From Cyanobacteria bacterium K_Offshore_surface_m2_239 (GTDB lineage Bacteria; Cyanobacteriota; Cyanobacteriia; PCC-6307; Cyanobiaceae): DNA of 56,308 nucleotides. This document shows, piece after piece, positions 25,984 through 34,528 of the stretch. The translations under genes were made by a program, and so were the position numbers. The DNA lies in contig VGQX01000003.1 in NCBI GenBank assembly GCA_016882305.1, forward strand, positions 1-56,308, read 5' to 3'. The notes beneath the pieces are model-generated. The model searched no databases and was not told the origin of the DNA. It saw only the letters and a program-made list of their open reading frames with translations. Each line of letters begins with the position of its first letter. The stretch's first letter is position 1.

Positions 25984-26730
25984 ATGTGCGGCCATTGCGC
26001 TTGCGGGGAACCCCCCGTTCCTGAAGCTCCCCCCGCCGCCGCGGGCCGTCCGGTGAGCCTGGAGGACAGCCTGCTGGCGCGCAACAACCACCTGGCCGCC
26101 CACAACCGGGAGCACTTCCGCGCCGCTGGCGTGCGGGTGGTGAATGTCCTCTCCTCCCCGGGATCGGGCAAGACCGCCCTGCTGGAGCGCCTCGCCGCCC
26201 TGGCGCCGCCGGGCCTGCGCCTCGCGGCCCTGGTGGGGGATCTGGCCACGGACAACGACGCCCGGCGCCTGCGGGAGGCGGGCTTGCCCGCCGTGCAGAT
26301 CACCACCGGCCAGGCCTGCCATCTGGAGGCCGCCATGGTGCACCGGGGGCTGGAGGCCCTGGCGGAGGCCGGCCATCCCTTGACGGCGGTTGATCTGTTG
26401 CTGATCGAGAACGTGGGCAATCTGGTGTGCCCCGCCGCCTTTGATCTCGGCGAAGACCTGCGGCTGGTGCTGCTGTCGGTGACGGAAGGGGAGGACAAGC
26501 CCCTCAAATACCCCGCCCTGTTCCACAGCGCCGACGTGGTGGTGATCAGCAAGAGCGATCTGGCGGAGGCGGTGGACTTCGACCGCCCCCTGGCCCATCG
26601 CAACGTGGAACAGGTGGCTCCGGCGGCCCGGCTGCTGGAGGTGTCCGCGCGGCGCGGCACGGGCGTTGACGCCCTTCTGGAGCTCCTCCTGCCCGCGAGC
26701 GCCCGCGCCGCCGCCCTGCCGGTGGGCTGA
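25984..26730 (+). CDS. hypB: Hydrogenase maturation GTPase HypB
   Basis: 248 residues from the ATG at 25984, chosen because it gives the normal N terminus MCGHCACGE, the CxxCxCG high-affinity nickel site; an ATG at 25957 would bury it. The G domain is complete: P-loop NVLSSPGSGKTALLERL, GDLATDNDARRL, a metal-binding region QITTGQACHLEA, ENVGNLVCPA, and VVISKSDLAEAVD for base recognition. There is no His-rich nickel-storage stretch. HypB uses GTP hydrolysis to drive nickel insertion with HypA. Confidence 0.97.
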   Translation: MCGHCACGEPPVPEAPPAAAGRPVSLEDSLLARNNHLAAHNREHFRAAGVRVVNVLSSPGSGKTALLERLAALAPPGLRLAALVGDLATDNDARRLREAGLPAVQITTGQACHLEAAMVHRGLEALAEAGHPLTAVDLLLIENVGNLVCPAAFDLGEDLRLVLLSVTEGEDKPLKYPALFHSADVVVISKSDLAEAVDFDRPLAHRNVEQVAPAARLLEVSARRGTGVDALLELLLPASARAAALPVG

Positions 26731-26734
26731 GCGG

Positions 26735-29479
26735 GTGAGCGGATCCAGCGGGTCAAGCGGAGCCAGCGAGCCAGAGGCCCGCCTCTGGCTCGCCTGCCAG
26801 GGGGTGGTGCAGGGGGTGGGGGCGCGACCCGCCTTGCGGCGCCGGGCGGAGGCATTGGGGTTGAGGGGCCAGCTGCGCAATCGCCTCGGCGTGCTGCAGG
26901 GCGATCTCAGCGGTTCCGGCGGCGCGCTGCAGCGGTTCCTGGCGGAGCTGCCGGGGGCCCTGCCGGCGGCGGCGCGCCTGGAGCGGCTGCAGAGCCGCTG
27001 GTTGCCGGCGCCCGTTCCCCCCTGGCCGGAGGGGGTGGTGATCGCCGCCGATCGCCCCGGGCCCCTCGGGGAGAGCCTGGTGGCGCCGGGCCTGTCGGCC
27101 GATCGAGCCCCCTGCCCCCAATGCCTGGCCGAGCTGTTCGATCCTCGCTCGCGCCGTCACCGCCATCCCTTCATCAGCTGCTGCGCCTGCGGCCCGCGCT
27201 ACAGCGTGGCCACGGCCCTGCCCTTCTGTCGCGCCCACACCACCTACGCCGCCTTCCCCCCCTGCCCGGCCTGCGCCGCGGAGTTCAGCGACCCGGCGGA
27301 TCGGCGGTTCCACGCCGAGACGCTCACCTGTCCCGCCTGCGGACCCCGCTTGCGCTGGCTGGGGCCGTCGGGGGAGCTTCGGGCCGAGGGGGAGGCGGCG
27401 CTGGAGGAGGCCTGCCGCTTGGTGCGGGAGGGGCGGATTCTGGCGTTGCAGGGGGTGGCGGGCTCCCAGCTGCTGGTGGACGCCCGCCAGGGGGAGGCCG
27501 TGGCCCGACTGCACCGCCGCAAGCGACGCCCGAGCAAGCCCTTCGCGGTGCTTGTCGCGGATCCCTGGTCGCTGGCGGGGGTGGTGGAGGTGTCTGCGGC
27601 GGAGGAGCGGGCCCTGCGCCATCCCGCCGCGCCGATCGTGCTGTTGCGCCGCCGCTTCCGCGCCGCTGCGCGTGCGGCAGCGGGGGACGCGGGAGCGGAG
27701 GCGGCCACGGAGCTGATCGCCCCGGGGAGTCCAAGCCTGGGGGTGATGCTGCCGGCCTCCGGCCTCCATCACCTGCTGGCCCGCGCGCTGGACCGCCCCC
27801 TGGTGGCCACCAGCGGCAACCGAGGCGGCGAGCCCCTTTGCCACACGCCCGAGGAGGCTGTGGAGCGGCTGGCGGGCCTTGCGGATGGCTTTCTCACCCA
27901 CACCCTGGCCATCGCGCGGCCGCTGGATGACTCGCTGCTGCAGGTTGTGGCCGGCCGGCCGGCGTTGCTGCGGCGAGCCCGGGGCTTTGTGCCGGAACCT
28001 CTCCCCTGGATCGGCCCGCTCCCGCCAACGCCGACCCGCGCCACCGACGCTCCCCCCGCTGAGCCCTCTCCCCCCGCCGAGCCGCCTTGCCCCGCCGAGG
28101 CCCCTCGCCCCGCCGAGTCGCCCCGCCTCGCCGAGGCCCCCGTCGCGGATCCCGAGGCGCCCGGCTCCCGCGTCGCCGCGTCTCGGAGCGCCGTGCTGGC
28201 CGTCGGGGGGGAGTGGAAGGCCGCGCCCGGACTGGTGGTGGGGGATCGGCTGTGGCTGGCGCCCCATCTGGGGGATCTGGCGGAGGCCGCCGTGCAACGC
28301 CGCTGGCAGGCCCTCCTCGCCGCCCACCTCACCCCCTCCGCCCTGGACGCCCTGGACGCGCCCGCCGACGCGCTCCTGGACGCGCCCCTGGAGGGTGTGC
28401 CGGAGGGTCCGCAGGGAGGCGAGCCGGGGGGCGAGCGGCCCCCGCTCCGCCTGGCCTGTGACGCCCACCCCGGCTACGGCAGCCAGCACTGGACCCGCGC
28501 CCTGGCCGAACGGCATCGCCTGCCCCTGACCACCGTCCCGCACCACCTGGCCCATGGCCTGGCGGTGCTGGCGGAACGGGGCGAGCAACCGCCCCTGCTG
28601 GTGGTGGCCTGCGATGGTCTCGGCCTGGCGGATCCCGCCACGGCGGGGGAGGGGGAGCGGCTGTGGGGCGGGGAACTGCTCTGGATCGAGGGGCTGGCGG
28701 CGGCAGGGCTGCGCTGGCAGCGGCTGGCCGCCCTGCGTCCCTTCCCCCTGCCGGGAGGGGACCGCGCCAGCCGGGAGCCCCGCCGCTGCGCCCTGGGACT
28801 CCTCACCGCCCTTGGCCCCGAGGCCCTGACCCATCCCGGCGCCGCCACCACCCTCCAGGCCTTCAGCCCCGGGGAGCGCGCGCTGCTGCGGGCGGCGATC
28901 GCCAGCGGCTGCAACGCGCCCCTCACCAGCTCCCTGGGCCGCTTCCTCGATGGCGTGACCTCCCTGCTCGGCCTGGCCCAGACCCTGAGCCACGAGGGCG
29001 AGGGGGGGCTGCGCTGGCAGGGCGCGGCCGCCCGCTGGGGGTTGGCCCGTGGCGGCGGGGCGGGGCCCAATGTGGAGGGGCGCCAAGCGCGGAGGCCCTG
29101 GCGCCTGCCCCTGCGCCCCGCGCGCCCTGGCGAGGCCGGCGCCCCGCCCTTGGGGCGGTGGGACTGGGAGCCCCTGCTGTGGGCCCTGCTCCACCATCGC
29201 GCGGCGGGTGGCAGCGCCGAGGAGGCGGCCTGGCGGGTGGAGCGGGCCCTGGTGCGGGGGATCATGCGGGGCGCGGGCGCCGCCACCCGCTGGACGGGCT
29301 GCCGGCGGGTGGCCCTGACGGGGGGGTGTTTTCAGAACCGGTCCCTGCTGGAGGCCTCCGTGGCGGGCCTGCGGCGGGGGGGCTTGGAGCCCCTCTGGGC
29401 CGAGCGGGTTCCAGCCAACGACGGCGGGCTGGCCCTGGGGCAGGCCTGGGCGGTACAGGTGAGCGAACGGGACGTATAA
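26735..29479 (+). CDS. hypF: Carbamoyltransferase HypF, enlarged
   Basis: 914 residues from the GTG at 26735 (family members are about 750-800). It makes the cyanide ligands of the NiFe site from carbamoyl phosphate. Domains in order: acylphosphatase at about 15-100, with VQGVGARPALRR keeping the catalytic Arg although the usual Phe before it is Ala; two zinc motifs at about 125-200 (CPQCLAELFDP, CCACGPRYS, CPACAAEFSDP, CPACGPRL); YrdC-like at about 220-425 (KRRPSKPFAVLV, LVATSGNRGGEPL); and the Kae1-like carbamoyltransferase at about 490-914 (DAHPGYGS, PHHLAHGLAVLAE, LTGGCFQNRSLLE). An extra Pro/Ala/Glu-rich linker encoded by an 18-bp repeat separates the last two. The first codons are a Ser/Gly repeat. 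It starts 4 bp after hypB. Confidence 0.95.
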   Translation: MSGSSGSSGASEPEARLWLACQGVVQGVGARPALRRRAEALGLRGQLRNRLGVLQGDLSGSGGALQRFLAELPGALPAAARLERLQSRWLPAPVPPWPEGVVIAADRPGPLGESLVAPGLSADRAPCPQCLAELFDPRSRRHRHPFISCCACGPRYSVATALPFCRAHTTYAAFPPCPACAAEFSDPADRRFHAETLTCPACGPRLRWLGPSGELRAEGEAALEEACRLVREGRILALQGVAGSQLLVDARQGEAVARLHRRKRRPSKPFAVLVADPWSLAGVVEVSAAEERALRHPAAPIVLLRRRFRAAARAAAGDAGAEAATELIAPGSPSLGVMLPASGLHHLLARALDRPLVATSGNRGGEPLCHTPEEAVERLAGLADGFLTHTLAIARPLDDSLLQVVAGRPALLRRARGFVPEPLPWIGPLPPTPTRATDAPPAEPSPPAEPPCPAEAPRPAESPRLAEAPVADPEAPGSRVAASRSAVLAVGGEWKAAPGLVVGDRLWLAPHLGDLAEAAVQRRWQALLAAHLTPSALDALDAPADALLDAPLEGVPEGPQGGEPGGERPPLRLACDAHPGYGSQHWTRALAERHRLPLTTVPHHLAHGLAVLAERGEQPPLLVVACDGLGLADPATAGEGERLWGGELLWIEGLAAAGLRWQRLAALRPFPLPGGDRASREPRRCALGLLTALGPEALTHPGAATTLQAFSPGERALLRAAIASGCNAPLTSSLGRFLDGVTSLLGLAQTLSHEGEGGLRWQGAAARWGLARGGGAGPNVEGRQARRPWRLPLRPARPGEAGAPPLGRWDWEPLLWALLHHRAAGGSAEEAAWRVERALVRGIMRGAGAATRWTGCRRVALTGGCFQNRSLLEASVAGLRRGGLEPLWAERVPANDGGLALGQAWAVQVSERDV
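28050..28139 (+). repeat. 18-bp tandem repeat inside hypF
   Basis: Five units of an 18-bp period can be seen, marked by GAG at 28061, 28079, 28097, 28115 and 28133, each preceded by a C-rich CCCGCC-type block. They encode a six-residue motif of the form P-A-E-x-P-x in the linker between the YrdC-like and Kae1-like domains. Whole-unit changes keep the frame. Confidence 0.85.
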
Positions 29480-29503
29480 CAACAGCAGCGCCCGCCCCTC
29501 GCC

Positions 29504-29761
29504 ATGTGCCTGGCCGTCCCCGGCCGGATCCTCTCCATCACCTGCGATCCGCCGCGGGGGGCGGGCGGAGGCGAGCTCGCCGACGAGGCGCCCGGCCCGC
29601 CCGCCGACGAGGCGTTGTGGCGGATGGCCGAGGTGGATTTCGGCGGCGTGCGCCAGCGGGTGAGCCTGGCCTGCCTGCCGGACGCCCGGGTGGGCGATCA
29701 GGTGCTGGTGCACGTGGGGTTCGCCCTGAGCCTTGTCGACGACGCCCCGGAGACCGCGTGA
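29504..29761 (+). CDS. hypC: Hydrogenase maturation chaperone HypC
   Basis: 85 residues beginning with the invariant MCLAVPGRI; Cys2 carries the Fe(CN)2CO group with HypD. AEVDFGGVRQRVSLACL and the VGDQVLVHVGFAL segment complete the OB-like fold. An acidic, Pro/Gly-rich insertion of about 20 residues (GAGGGELADEAPGPPADEA) sits in the first loop, which is short in other HypC proteins. It lies 24 bp after hypF and its TGA shares one base with the ATG of nifJ. Confidence 0.95.
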   Translation: MCLAVPGRILSITCDPPRGAGGGELADEAPGPPADEALWRMAEVDFGGVRQRVSLACLPDARVGDQVLVHVGFALSLVDDAPETA

Positions 29762-32700
29762 TGCCCACGCTGCAATGCCGGGATGGCAACGAGGCGGTGG
29801 CTCGGGTGGCCTATCGCCTCAACGAGGTGATCGCCATCTATCCGATCACGCCCGCCTCGCCGATGGGGGAGTGGGCCGACGCCTGGAGCGCGGAGGGGAA
29901 GGCCAATCTCTGGGGGAGCGTGCCCTCGGTGGTGGAGCTGCAGAGTGAGGGGGGCGCGGCGGGGACGGTGCACGGCGCGCTGCAGACCGGCGCGTTGACG
30001 ACGACCTTCACGGCGTCGCAGGGGTTGTTGCTGATGATCCCCAACCTCTACCGCTGGGTGGGGGAGCTGACGCCGGTGGTGGTGCACGTGGCGGGGCGGG
30101 CGTTGGCAGCGCAGGGGTTGTCGATCTTCGGCGATCACTCCGACGCCATGGCCTGCCGCGCCACCGGCTGCGCGATCCTCACCGCCGCCTCGGTGCAGGA
30201 GGCGGGGGATTTCGCCGCCATCGCCACGCGCGCCACCTTCACCAGCCGGGTGCCGTTTCTGCACCTGTTCGATGGCTTCCGCACCTCCCACGAGATCCAG
30301 AAGGTGGAGGACCTCAGCGACGACACGCTGCGGGCGCTGCTGCCGATGGAGGAGCTTCGCGCCCATCGGCGGCGGGCGCTGTCGCCCGAGCGTCCAGTGT
30401 TGCGCGGCACCGCCCAGAACCCGGATGTCTACTTCCAGGGCCGAGAGGCGGCCAATCCCTTCCACGACGCCGCGGGAGGGTGGGTGAAGGAGGCGATGGA
30501 GCGTTTCGCGGCGCTCACCGGTCGGGTCTATGCGCCTTATGAGTACGCGGGCCATCCGGAGGCGGAGCGGGTGGTGGTGGTGATGGGCTCGGCCTGCGAG
30601 ACCGCCGTGGCCACCGCCCGCCGGCTCCAGGAGCAGGGACAGCGCGTGGGGGTGTTGAAGGTGCGCCTGTTCCGTCCGCTGGTGGCCTCCTGGCTGGTGG
30701 CGGCCCTGCCAGCGAGCACCCGGTGGGTGGCTGTGCTCGATCGCTGCAAGGAGCCCGGCGCCGCCGGGGAGCCGCTGGTTCTCGATGTGGTGACCGCCCT
30801 CGCGGAGTGGTGGCCGGAGCGGCGGGGGGAGGCGCCGCTGCCCCGTGTGGTCGGCGGGCGCTACGGGCTGGGGTCGAAGGAGTTCACCCCGGCGATGGCC
30901 AAGGCCGTCTTCGACAACCTCTCCGCGCCAACCCCCCGCAATCACTTCACGGTCGGCATCGACGATGACCTCACCCATCACTCCCTGCCCGTCGCCAACG
31001 CCTTCCACCTCGACGCCGAGGATGAGGTGCGGGCGGTGTTCTACGGCCTGGGGAGCGATGGCACGGTGGGCGCCAACAAGAACACGATCAAGATCATCGG
31101 TGAGCACACGCCGCTGCATGCCCAGGGGTATTTCGTCTACGACTCCAAGAAATCGGGCTCGGTCACGGTGTCGCACCTGCGCTTCGGGCCGCGGCCGATC
31201 CAGGCGCCCTACCTGATCGAACGGCCCACTCTGGTGGCGGTGCACCAGTGGGATTTTCTCTCTCGCTTGCCGGTGCTCGATGGCCTGGTGGAGGGGGGAA
31301 CCCTGCTGCTCAACAGCCCGGGCGACCCGGCGTTCACCTGGCGGGAGATGCCGGAGGCGCTGCGCGGGGAGGTGCGGCGGTTGGGGGTGCAGGTGTGGCA
31401 GGTGAATGCCGCCCGGGTGGCGCGGGAGGCGGGGATGGGGGGCCGGATCAACACGGTGATGCAGGCGGCGTTCTTCGCCGTCAGTGGCGTGCTGCCGCGG
31501 GAGGAGGCCCTGGAGCGGAGTCGCGAGGCGATTCGCCACAGCTACGGGACAAAGGGGGACGCGGTGGTGCGCATGAACCTCCAGGCCCTGGACGCCAGCC
31601 TGGAGGCCCTGCACCCCGTCGACTGGCGGGCTTTGGATCAAGGGGCCGCCGCCGCGCCTGCCGCCGCCGCCGCGCCGGCCAATGCCGTCCCCGCCCAGTC
31701 ATTGGCCGCGCCGCTCGCCCGGGCGCCCGCTTTCGTGCGCGAGGTGATCGCTCCGATGCTCGCCCATCGCGGCGATGCCCTGCCGGTGAGCGCCCTTCCC
31801 TGCGATGGCACCTGGCCCACGGGCACGGCCCGCTATGAGAAGCGCAACATCGCCGCGGCGGTGCCCGTGTGGGAGAGCGACCTCTGCGTGCAGTGCGGCA
31901 AGTGCCTGCTGGTGTGCCCCCATGCGGTGATTCGGGCGAAGGTGGCGCCAGCGGAAGCCCTGGCGGGGGCGCCGGAGGGCTTCCGGGAGGCGCCGGCGCG
32001 GGATCCGGACTTCGCAGGCCAGCGCTTCACGATTCAGGTGGCGGTGGAGGATTGCACCGGCTGTCAGCTCTGCGTGGAGGTGTGCCCCGCCCGCGACCGG
32101 CAGGAGCCGAAGCGCAAGGCGTTGGCCATGGCCCCCCAGCGCCCGCTGCGGGAGGCGGGTCGCGCGAACTGGGACTTTTTCCTCGGCCTGGCCGAGGCGC
32201 CCCGCGCGGGCCTCAACCCGCGCAAGATCGGCCAGCAGCAGCTGCAGCAGCCCCTGTTCGAGTTTTCCGGCGCCTGCGCCGGGTGCGGTGAAACGCCCTT
32301 TTTGAAGTTGTTGAGCCAGTTGTTCGGCGATCGCCTGTTGATCGCCAACGCCACCGGTTGCAGCTCGATCTATGGCGGCAACCTCCCCACCACCCCCTGG
32401 ACCACCAACAGCGCCGGCCGCGGTCCCGCCTGGAGCAACTCGCTGTTTGAGGACAACGCCGAGTTCGGCTATGGCATGCGGGTGTCGCTGGATCAACAGC
32501 GACGGATGGCCCTGGAGCTGCTCGCGGCGGGTGTGGCGGCGGGGTTCGCGCCCCTGGCGCTGGTGGAGGACCTCGCGGCCGCGGCCTGGCGGCAGGAGGA
32601 CGAGGCGGCGATCCAGGCGCAGCGGGAGCGGGTGACGGAGTTGAAGCGCCTGCTGCGGGCCCAGCTGGAGCCCCTGTCCGCGGCGGAGCAGGCCGCAGCG

Positions 32701-33321
32701 CCCCAGGCCCGCCTGTTGGATCTGGCCGATGCCCTGGTGAGGACCAGCGTGTGGCTGGTGGGCGGCGATGGTTGGGCTTACGACATCGGCTTCGGCGGGC
32801 TGGATCATGTGCTCGCCTCCGGCCGCGATGTGAATGTGCTCGTGCTCGACACGGAGGTGTATTCCAACACCGGCGGCCAGGCCTCCAAGGCCACCCCTCT
32901 GGGCGCGGTGGCGAAATTCGCCAGCGGTGGCAAGGCCGCCCCGAAGAAGGATCTGGGCCTGATGGCCATCACCTACGGCACGGTGTATGTGGCGAGTGTG
33001 GCGATGGGCGCCAGGGACGAACACACCATTCGCGCCTTTCTAGAGGCCGAAAGTTATCCCGGCCCCTCCTTGATCATCGCCTATCGCCACGACCCCCGCC
33101 GCCTGGAGCGGGGACTGGAACCGCTGCAGATCGACAGCGGTCAACCGCGCCGGTCGCTGCGGGAAGCGATGGCCACGGAAAATCGCTTTCGCATGCTCGG
33201 CTACACCGACCCCGCCCGGGCGCGCCAGCTGGAGAAGGAGGCCCAGGCCCAGGTGCAACGCCGCTTGGCGCTTTACAAGGCGTTGGTGGGGGGCGGAGCG
33301 CCGGAAGGGCCGCAGGGTTGA
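29761..33321 (+). CDS. nifJ: Pyruvate:ferredoxin (flavodoxin) oxidoreductase
   Basis: 1186 residues, the full one-chain form. It converts pyruvate and CoA to acetyl-CoA and CO2, passing electrons to ferredoxin or flavodoxin. The start ATG at 29761 shares one base with the hypC stop. Domains: I (IYPITPASPMGEWAD), II, CoA-binding III, a central domain with GLGSDGTVGANKNTIKII, an Ala-rich linker at about 625-660, two 4Fe-4S motifs (CVQCGKCLLVCP at 709 and CTGCQLCVEVCP at 765), the third cluster Cys in CAGCGETPF, and the TPP site in VGGDGWAYDIGFGGLDH with DTEVYSNTGGQ. Coupling to hyp genes suggests joint expression with a hydrogenase that could accept its low-potential electrons. Confidence 0.97.
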   Translation: MPTLQCRDGNEAVARVAYRLNEVIAIYPITPASPMGEWADAWSAEGKANLWGSVPSVVELQSEGGAAGTVHGALQTGALTTTFTASQGLLLMIPNLYRWVGELTPVVVHVAGRALAAQGLSIFGDHSDAMACRATGCAILTAASVQEAGDFAAIATRATFTSRVPFLHLFDGFRTSHEIQKVEDLSDDTLRALLPMEELRAHRRRALSPERPVLRGTAQNPDVYFQGREAANPFHDAAGGWVKEAMERFAALTGRVYAPYEYAGHPEAERVVVVMGSACETAVATARRLQEQGQRVGVLKVRLFRPLVASWLVAALPASTRWVAVLDRCKEPGAAGEPLVLDVVTALAEWWPERRGEAPLPRVVGGRYGLGSKEFTPAMAKAVFDNLSAPTPRNHFTVGIDDDLTHHSLPVANAFHLDAEDEVRAVFYGLGSDGTVGANKNTIKIIGEHTPLHAQGYFVYDSKKSGSVTVSHLRFGPRPIQAPYLIERPTLVAVHQWDFLSRLPVLDGLVEGGTLLLNSPGDPAFTWREMPEALRGEVRRLGVQVWQVNAARVAREAGMGGRINTVMQAAFFAVSGVLPREEALERSREAIRHSYGTKGDAVVRMNLQALDASLEALHPVDWRALDQGAAAAPAAAAAPANAVPAQSLAAPLARAPAFVREVIAPMLAHRGDALPVSALPCDGTWPTGTARYEKRNIAAAVPVWESDLCVQCGKCLLVCPHAVIRAKVAPAEALAGAPEGFREAPARDPDFAGQRFTIQVAVEDCTGCQLCVEVCPARDRQEPKRKALAMAPQRPLREAGRANWDFFLGLAEAPRAGLNPRKIGQQQLQQPLFEFSGACAGCGETPFLKLLSQLFGDRLLIANATGCSSIYGGNLPTTPWTTNSAGRGPAWSNSLFEDNAEFGYGMRVSLDQQRRMALELLAAGVAAGFAPLALVEDLAAAAWRQEDEAAIQAQRERVTELKRLLRAQLEPLSAAEQAAAPQARLLDLADALVRTSVWLVGGDGWAYDIGFGGLDHVLASGRDVNVLVLDTEVYSNTGGQASKATPLGAVAKFASGGKAAPKKDLGLMAITYGTVYVASVAMGARDEHTIRAFLEAESYPGPSLIIAYRHDPRRLERGLEPLQIDSGQPRRSLREAMATENRFRMLGYTDPARARQLEKEAQAQVQRRLALYKALVGGGAPEGPQG

Positions 33322-33341
33322 GGTGTGGGCTTAAACGCCCG

Positions 33342-33401
33342 GATCAAGTGGATCAAGTGGATCAAGTGGATCAAGTGGATCAAGTGGATCAAGTGGATCA
33401 A
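33342..33401. repeat. 9-bp tandem repeat GATCAAGTG after nifJ
   Basis: Six exact copies of GATCAAGTG run from 33342 to 33395, followed by a degenerate seventh (GATCAAAAG). It sits 20 bp downstream of the nifJ stop and just before the left end of a decayed insertion element. A weak 4-bp hairpin GGGC/GCCC precedes it at 33327-33340. Confidence 0.95.
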
Positions 33402-33435
33402 AAGGAGCCAGCAGGCCCTGGTCTAAGATAGGTCT

Positions 33436-34515
33436 TCCTGAAAAAGCGAGCCCCGTGGAAAAAACAGCAAAACCGGATGAACCGGATAGTTTCTAAACGA
33501 TTGTCATGCTCCAGTCAGTTGATCGCCAAGGCTCTCCTCATGCACCCTCTGGAGGCCAAGAGAGGCATCGAATAACCCCCATAAGAAAATAAAAAAGATC
33601 AAAGAATCTCCAGCAGCTTCTGGAGGTTCATGACCAGGATATTCATCGCAATTGATGAACCCTGTGTCACCAGGAGCTTCTCGAGGATCAGGGCTAATCC
33701 GTAGCGGCGTTTGCCTTGGCCGATCTTGCCTTCAACGGCGTTGCGTTGTTTTTGGTCATCGATGCCCTGCTGCCTCCAGTGACAGAGATCGAGATCTACC
33801 GCGAGCGGAAGCCCTTCGGGCTAGGGCACCAAACTCAACGTTGCATCGCGCCTTGCCACGAACAATCGACCTGATATGAGCTTGGCAGAGGCCAACAATA
33901 CGGTCAGAGATACTTCGAGTTTCACTATGATAGAGAATAGTCTGCTGGCGGACCAGCTCGCTGACCACAATTGCTGATCCGTAGCAGCAGAGCGGATCAC
34001 GCTCAGCCCGTGAAGCATGATTCGCTCGTTGCAGTCATTCACGACTGATTCCGGTAGCCGTTTCCTGAAGTACACCATCATCGATGGGTCAAACGGAGCC
34101 GAGTATTGAAAGGCCTTCAGGCCGATGAAGAACTGGAGATATGGATTCTCTCTGATATGTTCAACGAGTTCTTCATCCGTGAGCCCCATGCGCGTCTTGA
34201 TGATCAAGGCGCCCAGCGCCATGCGAAAAGGCTTTGCTGGAGCACCAAACCCGTTGCAGAACTGGGCTGCATCGTCATCTTCCAGATCATCCCATGGGAT
34301 CAACTCGGCCAGCTTGATCCAGCGGTTGTCGCCAGCGAGTTTTCCTCCAAACGGCAGAAAGAAGTCTGCAAACGAGAGCTGGTCAGGATGTTCTCGTCGG
34401 TAGATGTGGAAAACTCTGAGCGGCTCTTGGGCGTATTTGGGCCCATACGTCTACATTCTACCGCCGAAAACCGCTCAGATTCATTGTGACGCAGACGGTC
34501 TGGACTTTTTCAGGA
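33436..34515. mobile_element. Decayed IS5-like insertion sequence
   Basis: The ends carry an 11-bp perfect inverted repeat, TCCTGAAAAAG at 33436-33446 and its complement CTTTTTCAGGA at 34505-34515, with further partial matching inward. Between them lies a broken IS5-family transposase gene on the minus strand. Composition is AT-richer than the surroundings. The right end is 13 bp from the mscS stop. No clear target duplication was seen. Exact boundaries may extend a base or two. Confidence 0.8.
33599..34456 (-). pseudogene. IS5-family transposase, disrupted
   Basis: The reading begins at an ATG at 34456, followed immediately by a TAG stop, then continues in frame with TYGPKYAQEPLRVFHIYRR and the N-terminal transposase pattern (PFRMALGALIIKTRMG, IRENPYLQFFIGLKAFQY, FDPSMMVYFRKRLPESVVN). 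After about HGLSVIRSAATD the homology is lost in a frame ending at 33821. The C-terminal end reappears in another frame nearer 33790-33599 (RNAVEGKIGQGKRRYGLALI, then IAMNILVMNLQKLLE). The middle with the DDE catalytic residues is largely deleted, so it cannot be active. Confidence 0.85.
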
Positions 34516-34528
34516 GGCCCGATGCAGG

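Noticed and set aside
26753-29713. 986-codon open frame antisense to hypF and hypC
   Set aside because: Shadow frame caused by high GC; the product is Gln/Gly/His/Arg-rich low complexity with no motif, while the plus strand has full HypF domains.
28663-29760. Upstream extension of the nifJ frame across hypF and hypC
   Set aside because: The conserved PFOR start is at 29761 with a stop/start overlap; upstream residues are Arg/Gly/Ala-rich shadow.
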